Below, piece after piece: positions 36,649 to 46,806 of a stretch of 64,000 nt of DNA; position 1 is the first letter of the stretch; every line of letters begins with the position of its first letter. Origin of the DNA: Bdellovibrionales bacterium CG10_big_fil_rev_8_21_14_0_10_45_34 (GTDB lineage: Bacteria > Bdellovibrionota > Bdellovibrionia > Bdellovibrionales > 1-14-0-10-45-34); assembly GCA_002778785.1 (NCBI GenBank), contig PEZS01000006.1, forward strand, positions 264,537-328,536, given 5' to 3'. A model generated the notes under the pieces. It was not told the DNA's origin. It saw nothing but the letters and a program-made list of their open reading frames with translations, and did not search any database. Made by a program: the position numbers and the translations under genes.

Positions 36649-36966
36649 GCTCTCAGTTTAGATTCTTTAAAAGTTTGTGAACAATCATAGGCTAGAAGAA
36701 GTGGCCTAAGGCCTAGCCTTGGACTCTTTCGTACTTGATTGGATTGCCGGCTGCGGTTGTCAGTTGCTAATGGGATGCTTAGGAGGCCGCCCTGCGGATG
36801 CAGTGTAGGGAGGCAATACCTAGAAATCTCACTCCAGCATAAATTTTACACTTGGTTTGCGTAACGTTTTAACTTTGGGTAGCAACGGGAGTGAATTTTT
36901 TAAGAAATTAGCCTAGGCCTGCTGGGGCTTTTGCCGGTGAGAGTCCAACTTTTATTGGGGGATAAT
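36649..36966. other. Gap between divergent exported-protein genes, no feature seen
   Basis: 318 bp between the lipoprotein hydrolase and the next plus-strand gene. No RNA gene, repeat or convincing promoter is visible. Short open frames lack ribosome sites. Confidence 0.4.
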
Positions 36967-38163
36967 ATGCTAATCCAAATACACCTGGCGATGCGATTTT
37001 TATTAGTAAAATTGATCTGGATTCTTTTAACTTGCTCGATAGCTAATGCAGGTGATTGGACCGCCTCAGCTCGTGTTCTTGCTGGTTGGGATTCGACCTC
37101 AAGCAACACCTTAATTTCACTGAAAAACGGATCGCGATCGCTTTTTGCTGAGAAGAATTTTTCTGCAATGGAAGATTTTGCCGCTGAACATTTGCCTGAG
37201 GGCCAGCAGACTAGAAATCTGATCTACCTCTTTGGTGGACCGGACGTCTTGTTTCCGCAAGTTTTGTTCCCGAACTATGAAAAACTTCTTTTAGTCGGAC
37301 TAGAGCCTCCGGGTGATTTGCCAAACTTAGCTCAACTGGAAGATGTGCAGATTCAGCAAAAAATTTCGGAGATTGCTAGGGCGTACAGGAACTCACTGAA
37401 CAACAGCTACTTTATTACTTCTCATATGGCAAAAGACCTTGCCGAGCTAGGTACAACAACGATGATCGCGACGGGTTTAGTTGCGTTGGGCTTTGAGCTT
37501 CTCGACATAGAGAAAGTTGGTCTATCCGTTCTTGGCGAGGTCGTCTCTGAGCCTACTACAACCGGAGGGTCTCCTGTAGGAGTTCTCGTTCGGTTTCGAC
37601 GTCCTAACGGTTCGATTGCGGAGGTATATTATTTCCGGTTCGATCTTTCAGATGGCAGTCTGAACGCCCGGCCACACTTACGAGAGTTTATCACTCAAAA
37701 AGGCTTTGATTCAGCTTTTTATAAGGCGGCAAGCTATGTTTCAAGCAACATTAATTTTGGAAGAATAAACGAGCTTGTTCTGAATCAGGCGAAGCTTCTT
37801 GTCCAGGCCGACGATGGAATTCCCTTTGATACTATCGCGAAGCGAGCAAGCGATTGGTCATTGCGCTTATACGGGGTCTATACTAAACCGCACTCTATGT
37901 TTGGGGTGAAGTTTCAAAAGAGTCTTCAGGAGTTATTTGGACATCAGATATGTGACGCTGCGCCCGAAGAAGCCCAGAACCTTTGGTTTAAACTTTGGAA
38001 TGAAGAGGCGTGTGATAGCAAATACGAGTCTATGTTTTTAAACGCCAATTGGCATGGCTATCTTCCTTTTCGCTTTGGCTATGCGGCGGTCAGCGGACCT
38101 AATATAGTGAACTGGAATGAAAAAATTAAGTTCGGCACTCTCATGGTATTCTCAAAACCCTAG
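36967..38163 (+). CDS. Hypothetical exported protein
   Basis: The open frame reaches a TTG at 36931, but ATG 36967 follows a GGGGG run at about 6 bases and yields a signal peptide with hydrophobic core LLVKLIWILLTC ending SIANAG (398 residues). A start at 36991 is also possible. The mature protein has a RNLIYLFGGPDVLFPQ segment, long helices, and two Cys-containing stretches near the C-terminus (HQICDAAPEEAQ and EEACDSKY) that may pair. No family is recognised. It is convergent with the HAD gene. Confidence 0.6.
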   Translation: MLIQIHLAMRFLLVKLIWILLTCSIANAGDWTASARVLAGWDSTSSNTLISLKNGSRSLFAEKNFSAMEDFAAEHLPEGQQTRNLIYLFGGPDVLFPQVLFPNYEKLLLVGLEPPGDLPNLAQLEDVQIQQKISEIARAYRNSLNNSYFITSHMAKDLAELGTTTMIATGLVALGFELLDIEKVGLSVLGEVVSEPTTTGGSPVGVLVRFRRPNGSIAEVYYFRFDLSDGSLNARPHLREFITQKGFDSAFYKAASYVSSNINFGRINELVLNQAKLLVQADDGIPFDTIAKRASDWSLRLYGVYTKPHSMFGVKFQKSLQELFGHQICDAAPEEAQNLWFKLWNEEACDSKYESMFLNANWHGYLPFRFGYAAVSGPNIVNWNEKIKFGTLMVFSKP

Positions 38164-38225
38164 CGGTGAATGCGTAATCGATAAACTTTGCAGTCAATTT
38201 TTCATTTATGGATTCAGAATCGGAT

Positions 38226-39023
38226 CTAGAATTCGTGTGTGAGCCATCCCTTTTTTTTGGCAACTTCATAAAGCTCAAGTTCACTCTTTAGTAGGCTTCC
38301 CGTGTTTGAACGGGAGCGTACCGCTAGAGGTTTTATAGTGGAGGCCTCAAGAAGCTCCAGATCTCCGGAGGTATTGCCACTGCAAAACACGGGAGCCACC
38401 CCATTCGTGGCTCTCAACAAGGCTTCTAATTTTCCTTTACGCCAAGTCACGGGGCCATCTTGAATTTCGGTGACATAGCCGCCGTCAATTAGAGTGGACA
38501 CTCCCAGAACATGATCGAAATCAATTCCAAGTGCTTTTGCAAATGGCTCAACAGACCACTTAACAGAAGCGGTTATTATAAAAACTTGAAAATCATTCTC
38601 TTGCAGAAAAGAAACTAGCATTCTTTGGTCGTTAAAATAGGGCCAGGGATTGGCCGTCGCGCAAGACTCCGCCGCCAAGGTTCGCACGTCCTCTATCGGC
38701 ATGCCTGCGTGAATTTGCGCCAGCCAAAGATACGCGGTGGGAGGATGCTTCTCTTTTAATTTTAAGTAGTGATCGAACGGGTTTTCGAATTCATTGAGTG
38801 AATCAAATAGCGGCATAAGACTGCCCGAGCTCAATGAATTTTGACGAGCCTCAGGTTTTTTTTTGCTCTCGGCTATCTCGAAATTAAAAAAGTGCTCGCC
38901 GACATCTGCATTCCACAGCGTGCCATCGGCATCAAAGGCCGCGACACGCTTTACTTCAGGCAGATCAACCGCACAAATACTTCTTTTGAGCTGCGTCCAA
39001 AGATCGCTAGAAAACGCATTCAT
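38226..39023 (-). CDS. HAD-superfamily phosphatase, phosphoserine-phosphatase-like
   Basis: A 265-residue protein with the nucleophile motif FDADGTLWNADVG, the motif II Ser/Thr in VFIITAS, Lys in WRKGKLEAL, and FCSGNTSGDLELLEAS as motif III/IV, where most SerB-like members have GDSxxD. The order and the helical cap are those of the SerB-like (HAD-IB) group. It probably acts in the cytoplasm on a small phosphorylated metabolite. No serine-pathway genes are nearby. Confidence 0.75.
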   Translation of the reverse strand: MNAFSSDLWTQLKRSICAVDLPEVKRVAAFDADGTLWNADVGEHFFNFEIAESKKKPEARQNSLSSGSLMPLFDSLNEFENPFDHYLKLKEKHPPTAYLWLAQIHAGMPIEDVRTLAAESCATANPWPYFNDQRMLVSFLQENDFQVFIITASVKWSVEPFAKALGIDFDHVLGVSTLIDGGYVTEIQDGPVTWRKGKLEALLRATNGVAPVFCSGNTSGDLELLEASTIKPLAVRSRSNTGSLLKSELELYEVAKKKGWLTHEF

Positions 39024-39127
39024 TACGAATTCCCTTCATTTAAGAGATTCAAAGTTTTTGGCTGAATAATATTACTTACAACGGTATATCTAATGGAGGT
39101 TCTTCATGTCTATAAAAAGGAGTCAGG

Positions 39128-39583
39128 GTGTCCGGTGATTTTAGAATCTTGTCGGTGCAAGATATCGAGTCCATTTTGCGTTTTGAAAGAAATCAGCTTG
39201 AAAAGATCCATGGTGAATCGCCAGAGGCGACTTTTGCCGAATGGTCTGCTCGCTGGCGACAAGAGCAGCTCGAGCATTATCTTAAGCTCGGATGGTCGCT
39301 AGGAGTTTTTAAAAATGGCGATCTTGCGGCGTACTTGCTAGCTCAACCATTTGTGTTCTTTCAAGGAATTACCCAAACGCTTTGGGTGGAATACATGTCT
39401 TGCTCAAACAAACTAGATGGTATGACGCTTTTAGATTCTATCGTGCGGTATTCAAAAGAAAAACATTTGCAGCGTGTCCTAGTTGAGGAATCGATAGTGA
39501 GCGAATTCGAGCTTGCCGGATTTAAAAATCGTGCGGTCGTTTTTAAGGCAGTTGAATTCTTAACAACAAAAGGGCCTACTTGA
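39128..39583 (+). CDS. GNAT-like acetyltransferase, tentative
   Basis: A 151-residue protein starting at GTG with AAGGAG 6 bases upstream. The order resembles a small N-acetyltransferase (RimI-like): FRILSVQDIESILRFE at the start, then SLGVFKNGDLAAYLLAQ, LWVEYMSCSNKLDGMTLLDSIV, and a final RVLVEESIVSEFELAGFKNRAVV in place of the usual end strand. The acetyl-CoA loop QxxGxG is not evident, so the call is weak. It is 3 bp from glpD, clearly in one transcript. Confidence 0.45.
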   Translation: MSGDFRILSVQDIESILRFERNQLEKIHGESPEATFAEWSARWRQEQLEHYLKLGWSLGVFKNGDLAAYLLAQPFVFFQGITQTLWVEYMSCSNKLDGMTLLDSIVRYSKEKHLQRVLVEESIVSEFELAGFKNRAVVFKAVEFLTTKGPT

Positions 39584-39586
39584 AAT

Positions 39587-41212
39587 ATGAAAACATTCTC
39601 TAAGTCGGATCGAGATAAGCTAACAGAAAGGTTAGATGGGGCCCATTACGATCTAGTCGTGGTGGGAGGCGGCATTACCGGTGCCGGTGTTGCAAGAGAT
39701 GCTGCAAGTAGGGGAATGAAAGTGCTTGTCGTTGAAGCTAACGACTTTGCGTCGGGCACATCCTCAAGATCCAGCAAGCTGATTCATGGCGGAATTAGGT
39801 ACCTTGAGAATCTCGAGTTTGGCCTCGTGTTTGAAGCTCTTGCTGAGAGGGCTTTGCTTTTTAAGATGGCGCCTCATTGTGTTCACCCCCTGCGTTTTTT
39901 GCTTCCTATTTACCAAAACTCCCGTGTGGGCATGACCAAAATGGGAATGGGCATGTGGCTTTATGATTTGCTAGCGCTGTTTGAGGTGCCAGAGCTTCAT
40001 GAACGACTTGATTGGGATGAGACTTTAGATAGATCCCCGCAGTTGAGATCTATGGGCCTTATGGGATCTTACGTCTACTCCGACGCATATATGGATGACG
40101 ATCGGCTTGTCATCGAAACTTTGCGCAGTGCTGTCCAGATGGGTGCTGATGCGATTTCGTTTGTGAAGGCCTCAGATGCAAAGTGGTCTGGCGATATTTT
40201 AGACTCATTAGAGCTTGTCGACGAGTTGACGAAGAAAAGATACAGAGTGTTTGCAAAGCATTTTGTGAGCGCCGTTGGCCCTTGGACAGACATCTTTGGT
40301 CACTCAGTCAAACCCAGGTGGAAGAAGCAGCTGCGACCAAGTAAAGGCATACATCTGACTCTGCGTAAGGAAAGATTTCCTCTTGAGTGCGCGGTTGTGA
40401 TGGCTGTTGACAAGGAAAAGCGAATAATATTTGCGATTCCTCGTCATGAGATGGTTATCATTGGAACAACGGACACGGACTTTTCTTCAGACCCGGCAAG
40501 TGTAGTTACACAAAAGGAAGATGTTGAATACTTGCTGAGAGTGGTTGGCGAGTACTTTCCGCTGGCTAAACTGACGGCACAGGATGTGATAGCCAGCTAT
40601 GCGGGGGTCAGGCCTCTCGTGGCCGACGAGGCCGAAACCGAAAGCAAAACTAGCAGAGAGCACAAGATATGGTCAGAAGGAAAAAACTTAACCTTCGTAG
40701 CGGGCGGCAAATACACGACCTATCGCAGAATGGCAGAAGACATCGTAAAGATGTGTTTAGAAACCTTTTCTGTCGAAGATCAAGTTCGATTTGCCCAATC
40801 GGGTACCACAGAGCCATTGAATCCGTTTTGTTCTGTTGAAATGCTAAAAAGGGCTGCGGATGACCCGAACACAGATGGCGTTTCATCAGATTTAGCGAAT
40901 CTGCTTAAAGAGCGACACGGAGGCGAGTGGCAGCGCATTCTCTCAAAAGGAAAGTTCTACGGAGCGCAGTCTCTGCTGGAGTTTGAGGTCACGCAAGCCG
41001 TTGAAAATGGAATGTGCTTTCGGTTAGTAGATTTTTATCTCCGGCGTTATCCGGCCTATTTGTCACTTCCCCAAAATGGGATGGACCAGATGGAGGGCTT
41101 GGCCGCATTTATGGGCCGAATAATGAACTGGACCGACTCCGAGATTGAAATGCAAAAGCAACTTCTTTTTGAGCACCACAAAAGCGAACAAGGTTGGCGA
41201 GAGAGCTTCTAA
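39587..41212 (+). CDS. glpD: Aerobic glycerol-3-phosphate dehydrogenase
   Basis: An FAD enzyme that oxidises glycerol-3-phosphate to DHAP and passes electrons to quinone at the inner membrane. The dinucleotide loop VVGGGITGAGVARDAASRGM, SGTSSRSSKLIHGGIRYLE, GPWTDIF, the substrate region GTTDTDF and the closing FVAGGKYTTYRRMAED are all typical. The C-terminal cap domain is present, giving 541 residues. No glpK or glpF is near, so the substrate may come from lipid turnover. Confidence 0.95.
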   Translation: MKTFSKSDRDKLTERLDGAHYDLVVVGGGITGAGVARDAASRGMKVLVVEANDFASGTSSRSSKLIHGGIRYLENLEFGLVFEALAERALLFKMAPHCVHPLRFLLPIYQNSRVGMTKMGMGMWLYDLLALFEVPELHERLDWDETLDRSPQLRSMGLMGSYVYSDAYMDDDRLVIETLRSAVQMGADAISFVKASDAKWSGDILDSLELVDELTKKRYRVFAKHFVSAVGPWTDIFGHSVKPRWKKQLRPSKGIHLTLRKERFPLECAVVMAVDKEKRIIFAIPRHEMVIIGTTDTDFSSDPASVVTQKEDVEYLLRVVGEYFPLAKLTAQDVIASYAGVRPLVADEAETESKTSREHKIWSEGKNLTFVAGGKYTTYRRMAEDIVKMCLETFSVEDQVRFAQSGTTEPLNPFCSVEMLKRAADDPNTDGVSSDLANLLKERHGGEWQRILSKGKFYGAQSLLEFEVTQAVENGMCFRLVDFYLRRYPAYLSLPQNGMDQMEGLAAFMGRIMNWTDSEIEMQKQLLFEHHKSEQGWRESF

Positions 41213-41244
41213 AGCGACTGAATTTGGCCCATAGTTTGAGGATT

Positions 41245-41314
41245 CGCGTTCATAACGCGGATGAAACGAGAAGCCGCCAGAGTGTTGACTCTTCTTTTGA
41301 GGAAACCCTAAACT
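41245..41314 (+). promoter_or_regulatory. Hairpin and probable promoter upstream of mreB
   Basis: CGCGTT-CAT-AACGCG (41245-41259) is a perfect 6-bp stem with a 3-base loop 32 bp past the glpD stop. Downstream, TTGACT (41285-41290) and TAAACT (41309-41314) make a sigma-70-like pair with an 18-bp spacer, about 70 bp before mreB. Confidence 0.4.
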
Positions 41315-41365
41315 ATTCGCAGCCTCTTGTTTTTACAAAATGGGTCAATAGAGAATTGGCCGTAA

Positions 41366-42421
<1,056 letters not shown>

Positions 42422-42465
42422 ACGGACGATTAAGAGGTCCGATTTAAAACAAGGATAGCAGCTCC

Positions 42466-42936
42466 ATGGTTTCTTTTGAGTCAGATATCCTCAAAATATT
42501 TTTCCTTAGCTCATTTGATGCAGACAGAACTGTTACATTTGCCAAAAGATGTTTATCTCAGGTTCGCAGGGAAACCAAAAATTCCGTGTCAAATGAAGAG
42601 GCAGTTGTTATCGCTTCGCCAATTATTGTAAAATACTGGTTTTTGCTTCGAAAATCTTTAGACCGTCATCACCGGATGTCTTATCCAAAAGCAGGCTTCG
42701 AGTTCCCTGAGAAGATTGATTTCGGGCCTTGGCGAGAGTTTCTTTTGAAAGCTCGAGATGAAGAAATACTTGCGGTGCTATTTTTGTTAGTTCTCAAGTG
42801 GCCTTCGGCGGCGGTGAGTGAAGGGCTCAACGCAAGTTTGGGTAGTTTGCACACACGAGTATCTAGGGGGCTTGAGTGGCTCATTAAAGTCTCAGATTTT
42901 GCTTCACAGCCCGATTTTCAGAGGGGCCCCACATGA
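42466..42936 (+). CDS. Sigma-factor-like protein (region 4-type helix-turn-helix)
   Basis: A 156-residue protein. Its C-terminal third, ILAVLFLLVLKWPSAAVSEG then LNASLGSLHTRVSRGLEWL, resembles sigma region 4 of ECF-type factors, where a turn-helix reads xxxSLGTVxSRLxRG. The N-terminal half is helical, with FAKRCLSQVRRETK in place of a clear region 2. Its stop overlaps the start of the next gene, a membrane protein of anti-sigma shape, by ATGA. The pairing supports a regulatory role, although the sigma identity is weak. Confidence 0.5.
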   Translation: MVSFESDILKIFFLSSFDADRTVTFAKRCLSQVRRETKNSVSNEEAVVIASPIIVKYWFLLRKSLDRHHRMSYPKAGFEFPEKIDFGPWREFLLKARDEEILAVLFLLVLKWPSAAVSEGLNASLGSLHTRVSRGLEWLIKVSDFASQPDFQRGPT

Positions 42937-43937
42937 GGCCAGAAAAACCAACAGAATTTCAAGTTCATCACATGTGTTTTGATTTGGCTTTTGGTAGCGC
43001 TACCGAAGATCAACGCAAGCGGTTTGAGATGGCGGGGGTTGGTCGCTTAGAAATAGAGCGACGAGTTCAAGTCATAAAAAAGTCCATGGCCTATATAGAT
43101 CTCGTTTCGCAGATCGCACCCAACCCCAGCACACTCGACCTGATAGCTTACGAAAGCTTTCCGACAAGAATACAACGACGCTGGTATGAGACATCGATTT
43201 TATTAAGATGGGCCATTCCATCCACCTTAGCTATGTCAATTGGCCTATTTGTAGTTTTGACGAATCCTCAGTGGTTCCCTTGGCTTTCTTTAGATCCCCA
43301 AGTGACGTTAAGTGAAGTCGAAATAGCTGAGGTAAAGCGCTCTGATGTGATCGCCGGAACCTCAGATAATAATGAGGAGTCGACAGACAGCGCTAATCAA
43401 GAGTCCATTCAAATTGCAGCACGTGAAGAAACACACCCTGCCCCGGCGCCCGAATCGGCTGAAATTGAGGGACCTGTTATTGCAGCGAAACCTGAGCAAA
43501 TCAAAGCCACAACTCCTCCTGTTAGGCCAAAGCCAAAGGGTTTCGTTTATCGAGCGCACATGAACACTTCAGAGGTCAATGAAGTTGCTACCCTGATTAG
43601 CAATAGAATTGTTGCACTTGGTGGAACGAAGGCCGGAAATGTGGAACTCGGTTGGGAGCAGCCAAAGGGGCGTTATTTTCACTTTTCAGTCGGAGCAGAA
43701 CACTACGACGAAATTTTTAATTTTCTGCAGCAATTTGGTACCTTACGCATTAGCAAAGATCCGCACCCTAGGGTGATGCCAGAGGGGCAGATCCGCTGGA
43801 TTCTTTGGCTTGAATGGGCCGCCGGTGCTCAGCAACGTGCTTCAGACGTAGCTGCGCCAAATCAACCACCAATAGAAGCAGAGCCGCAAGAGGATACAAA
43901 TTCTCAAATCATGAAAGAGGAGGAGGCTTCTGAGTAA
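42933..43937 (+). CDS. Single-pass membrane protein, anti-sigma-factor-like
   Basis: A 334-residue protein. Cytoplasmic residues 1-85 are helical with HHMCFDLAFGSATEDQRKRF, resembling the start of anti-sigma domains. One membrane helix lies at about residues 92-110. The rest is outside: an Ala/Pro/Glu-rich linker (about 130-195) and a folded domain with YRAHMNTSEVNEVATLISNR and GRYFHFSVGAEHYDEIFNFL, which resembles the DUF4349-type domain of membrane anti-sigma factors. It overlaps the sigma-like gene and the downstream kinase by a few bases. Confidence 0.55.
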   Translation: MRPEKPTEFQVHHMCFDLAFGSATEDQRKRFEMAGVGRLEIERRVQVIKKSMAYIDLVSQIAPNPSTLDLIAYESFPTRIQRRWYETSILLRWAIPSTLAMSIGLFVVLTNPQWFPWLSLDPQVTLSEVEIAEVKRSDVIAGTSDNNEESTDSANQESIQIAAREETHPAPAPESAEIEGPVIAAKPEQIKATTPPVRPKPKGFVYRAHMNTSEVNEVATLISNRIVALGGTKAGNVELGWEQPKGRYFHFSVGAEHYDEIFNFLQQFGTLRISKDPHPRVMPEGQIRWILWLEWAAGAQQRASDVAAPNQPPIEAEPQEDTNSQIMKEEEASE

Positions 43938-45831
43938 ATCTCGAATCGCTTCTATCAGAAGTGTCGTTGGAGTTTGGTTTTTTATCTTCACAATTTTTCC
44001 TGTGGCAGTTCTGACATTCATTTCAATTCGCCAGTTTGAACAGTCGATCAAAGAAGAAATGCACAGACGACTAGACTCCAACCGCAGAGAGCTCAGTGCA
44101 CTTCTTACAGAAATAGAAAATTATCTATTCGATTTTGGTCAGGTAAAGAGTCGAGACCCAAATTTGGCATTTGGCATGAGCTTGAATCAGAAAAGTGCTC
44201 TTAGATCCAAACTCAGTGATTGGATTGTGGATTCAAAACTCAGTCGCCTCAGTGCATTTGATTCAACAGGAAGACTTCTTATTTCTTACTTGCGAGAAGG
44301 CAATTCTGTAATTAAATCGCAACACAGTCTAGAGAACGCTGATGTCTTTATTCCCGAGGCAGTTCGAGAGGAGCTCGAGTACAAGGAGCATGTTCTTTAC
44401 CGTGATGCCAGCCGTCGGTTTGGTCTAGAACTCATCACTTACAATCGTGTTCACAATTCTTCGGGAAAAGTGGTTGGGTTTCTTGAGCAAAGTATCAACT
44501 TATCCGGTGAATATCTTAAAGACCTTAAGGAGCGATTGCTTGTCGATCTGGTTGTTACTGACTCGCAGTTAAATCCGGTTGTTTCAACGGATGATCAGTT
44601 CTTACAAATCAGTCCCGGAATGTTTACAGCAAATCAAGAACCATCAGCATTTAAGATAAGAGATTTAGAGTACTTTATTGCCCCTTTACAGGTTGATGCA
44701 CGTGCGGGGCAATTTGCTTTAGCCGCAGTTAGTTCGCTTGAAGGATCTAAGATAACTGTTGAGCGGTTGACTCGTCTTCTAGTAAGTGTTTCGGGAGTTC
44801 TGATTTTTATACTTGCCGTTACTTTGATGGCATTGTCGCGGTTTGTTGTGAAGCCGCTTAACGAGCTTGTTGTTGCTGCAGAGAGAGTTGCGGGAGGAGA
44901 CTATGCTCCGTTGAAACTTCGACGCTGGGCCCCGTCAGAAATCGAACGACTCTCGGTGAGCTTTGGGCAAATGGTCGCTCGAATTAATGAATCACGAGCC
45001 CAACTGCAAGAAAAAGTGCAGCAGCTCCAAGTGGCCAATGAAAATCTTAAAGAGACCCAAGCGCAGCTGGTGCATTCAGCAAAAATGGTGGGTTTAGGCC
45101 AGTTAGTGGCGGGGATTGCGCACGAACTGAACAATCCTATTTCATTTGTGTACGCAAACATTCGGCATCTTAAAGAACACACAGCAAAGTTGTTTGACAC
45201 GATCAAAGAATTTAGTGCTAAGGCGGGCGTCAAGGAGGCGCAGGCCATCCTGTCTAAAAATGAGTTTGAGTATATCGAGGCGGACTTGCCTAAGTTGATT
45301 TCCTCTTTTGAAGAGGGATCTCAAAGAGTTAAAGAGATAGTAACGGGACTTCGAAGTTTTTCTAGATCAGAAGACCAGCAGGCGCACGGATTTGATGTGA
45401 ATGAAGGGCTTAAGACAACATTAAGTTTGATTTCTGGAGAACTAAAGACACGCATCAATGTGAAAACCTCATTTGGAGATCTTCCAGAGATACAGTGTGT
45501 TTCGGGGCAGATAAATCAAGTTTTTATGAACATACTCACGAACGCTGCCCAGGCGATCCCAGGGGAGGGGGAGATCTCGGTTGCGACAAAAAGCAAAGGT
45601 GATTTTGTAATTGTTGAAATTGCAGATAACGGCGAGGGAATGAGCGCCGAAACTCAAAAGCGAATCTTCGAGCCCTTCTACACAACAAAACCTGTGGGAG
45701 AAGGTACAGGCCTCGGCTTAAGTATTTCTTACAGCCTTATCCAGAAGCATGGGGGGAAAATCGAAGTCACTTCAAAACCTGGTAAGGGCACAAAGTTCAC
45801 GATCAGTCTTCCTGTTAGCGCTAATGTGTAA
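43930..45831 (+). CDS. Membrane sensor histidine kinase, probable CTG start
   Basis: The first GTG in frame (44002) would cut off most of the first membrane helix. The frame is open back to a TGA at 43912, and the best start is CTG at 43930, with AGGAGG ending 3 bases before it and overlapping the previous gene's end. This gives 633 residues and an N-terminus LSKSRIASIRSVVGVWFF followed by a complete helix. Then come a periplasmic sensor region, a second membrane helix and HAMP (FVVKPLNELVVAAERVAGG), a coiled coil, the HisKA box AHELNNPISF (His about 398), and the ATPase boxes NILTNAAQAI, IADNGEGMS and GEGTGLGLSI. No response regulator is adjacent. Confidence 0.88.
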   Translation: MSKSRIASIRSVVGVWFFIFTIFPVAVLTFISIRQFEQSIKEEMHRRLDSNRRELSALLTEIENYLFDFGQVKSRDPNLAFGMSLNQKSALRSKLSDWIVDSKLSRLSAFDSTGRLLISYLREGNSVIKSQHSLENADVFIPEAVREELEYKEHVLYRDASRRFGLELITYNRVHNSSGKVVGFLEQSINLSGEYLKDLKERLLVDLVVTDSQLNPVVSTDDQFLQISPGMFTANQEPSAFKIRDLEYFIAPLQVDARAGQFALAAVSSLEGSKITVERLTRLLVSVSGVLIFILAVTLMALSRFVVKPLNELVVAAERVAGGDYAPLKLRRWAPSEIERLSVSFGQMVARINESRAQLQEKVQQLQVANENLKETQAQLVHSAKMVGLGQLVAGIAHELNNPISFVYANIRHLKEHTAKLFDTIKEFSAKAGVKEAQAILSKNEFEYIEADLPKLISSFEEGSQRVKEIVTGLRSFSRSEDQQAHGFDVNEGLKTTLSLISGELKTRINVKTSFGDLPEIQCVSGQINQVFMNILTNAAQAIPGEGEISVATKSKGDFVIVEIADNGEGMSAETQKRIFEPFYTTKPVGEGTGLGLSISYSLIQKHGGKIEVTSKPGKGTKFTISLPVSANV

Positions 45832-45854
45832 TTTGCATTCACGTGCAGTTCGCA

Positions 45855-46664
45855 CTAAAGCTTAAATAGATCCAGACAAATGACTGCGGCGTCTTCTTCA
45901 TCAGAAACTTTTATTGTCTCGAAAATTTCAGAGAGAGCCTTGGTGAGTCGCTCCTTTACGTATGAGTAATCCTTTTGAGAAAGCGTAAAGGCGGCAGAAT
46001 AGCGAAGATCATTCTCATTCATTCTATCTAATGAGAGCAGCGACTTGAGTCTCCAGTTGCTATGGTGCCTAATTATATGGGGAGAAGATTTGTCGAGATG
46101 TAGCAAAGGGCGAATGAGCTGGTATCTCTGCCCTTCTTTTTTACATATTCCGGACTGAGTTAGAAAAGATAAGATTTCATCGACCTTGGTCTGCGGAATT
46201 TCAAGTTTGCTGGCAATGAGCTCCCGTGTCTGAAGCTGCTGCACTGAGAGCAAGATATGAACGGCGCCGTAGTGCCAGCTGCTATAGTAAAGTGCCTCTG
46301 CCTCTGCTGGCAATGATTCGGGTATTTTCAAGCGGCGTTTGAGGGTGGTGAATTTTTTTTGCCTGTGATCGAGTTGTCTCTCGATAAAGCTTTTTAGGGC
46401 TGCCGTCCCTGCACGTTCAAACTGTATCAAAAGCAAGAAGAACTCGGTTTCGTAATTATTAAGTCCAAAAAAACGGGCCGCAGCCTCGGCTTGTTCTTGA
46501 TTAAAATGACCGCTGCCTGAGGTAACGTTAGAAATGTGTGAAACTTGGCAACCAATAAAGTCTGCAAGCTGCTTGCGTTTGCCGCGTCCACTGCTCTCGC
46601 CGGCCTCAAGTAAATCAACAAGGCAGCTCTTGTAATCTCGATATTCGTAAATGTTAGACTTCAT
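45855..46664 (-). CDS. TIGR02147-family regulatory protein
   Basis: A 269-residue protein of the family found mainly in Bdellovibrio and Fibrobacter relatives. Typical marks: the opening YEYRDYKSCLVDLLE, then an HTH-like RKQLADFIGCQVSHISNVTSG and FNQEQAEAAARFFGLNNYETEFFLLLIQ, and further on a winged-helix-like ELIASKLEIPQTKVDEILSF. It is thought to be a DNA-binding regulator. The gene is divergent from an exported protein gene, and the gap between them has perfect inverted repeats, so it may control both itself and its neighbour. Confidence 0.88.
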   Translation of the reverse strand: MKSNIYEYRDYKSCLVDLLEAGESSGRGKRKQLADFIGCQVSHISNVTSGSGHFNQEQAEAAARFFGLNNYETEFFLLLIQFERAGTAALKSFIERQLDHRQKKFTTLKRRLKIPESLPAEAEALYYSSWHYGAVHILLSVQQLQTRELIASKLEIPQTKVDEILSFLTQSGICKKEGQRYQLIRPLLHLDKSSPHIIRHHSNWRLKSLLSLDRMNENDLRYSAAFTLSQKDYSYVKERLTKALSEIFETIKVSDEEDAAVICLDLFKL

Positions 46665-46672
46665 ATACTCAA

Positions 46673-46693
46673 AATTTCAGTATTTCTGAAATT
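46673..46693. promoter_or_regulatory. Perfect inverted repeat between regulator and exported-protein gene
   Basis: AATTTCAG-TATTT-CTGAAATT has 8-bp perfect arms and lies 9 bp upstream of the regulator's ATG. A related element, TTTTTCAGAAAA, occurs at about 46704-46715. Sites placed so in a divergent gap suit autoregulation. Confidence 0.5.
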
Positions 46694-46806
46694 AAACCTT
46701 CATTTTTCAGAAAATTTTAATAGCGACCCATTGTCAAAGTCACTAACGTAATAAACACAGGTAAAACTCAAAAGAAGTTGAGTTATCAAATTATCACGGA
46801 GGAATT

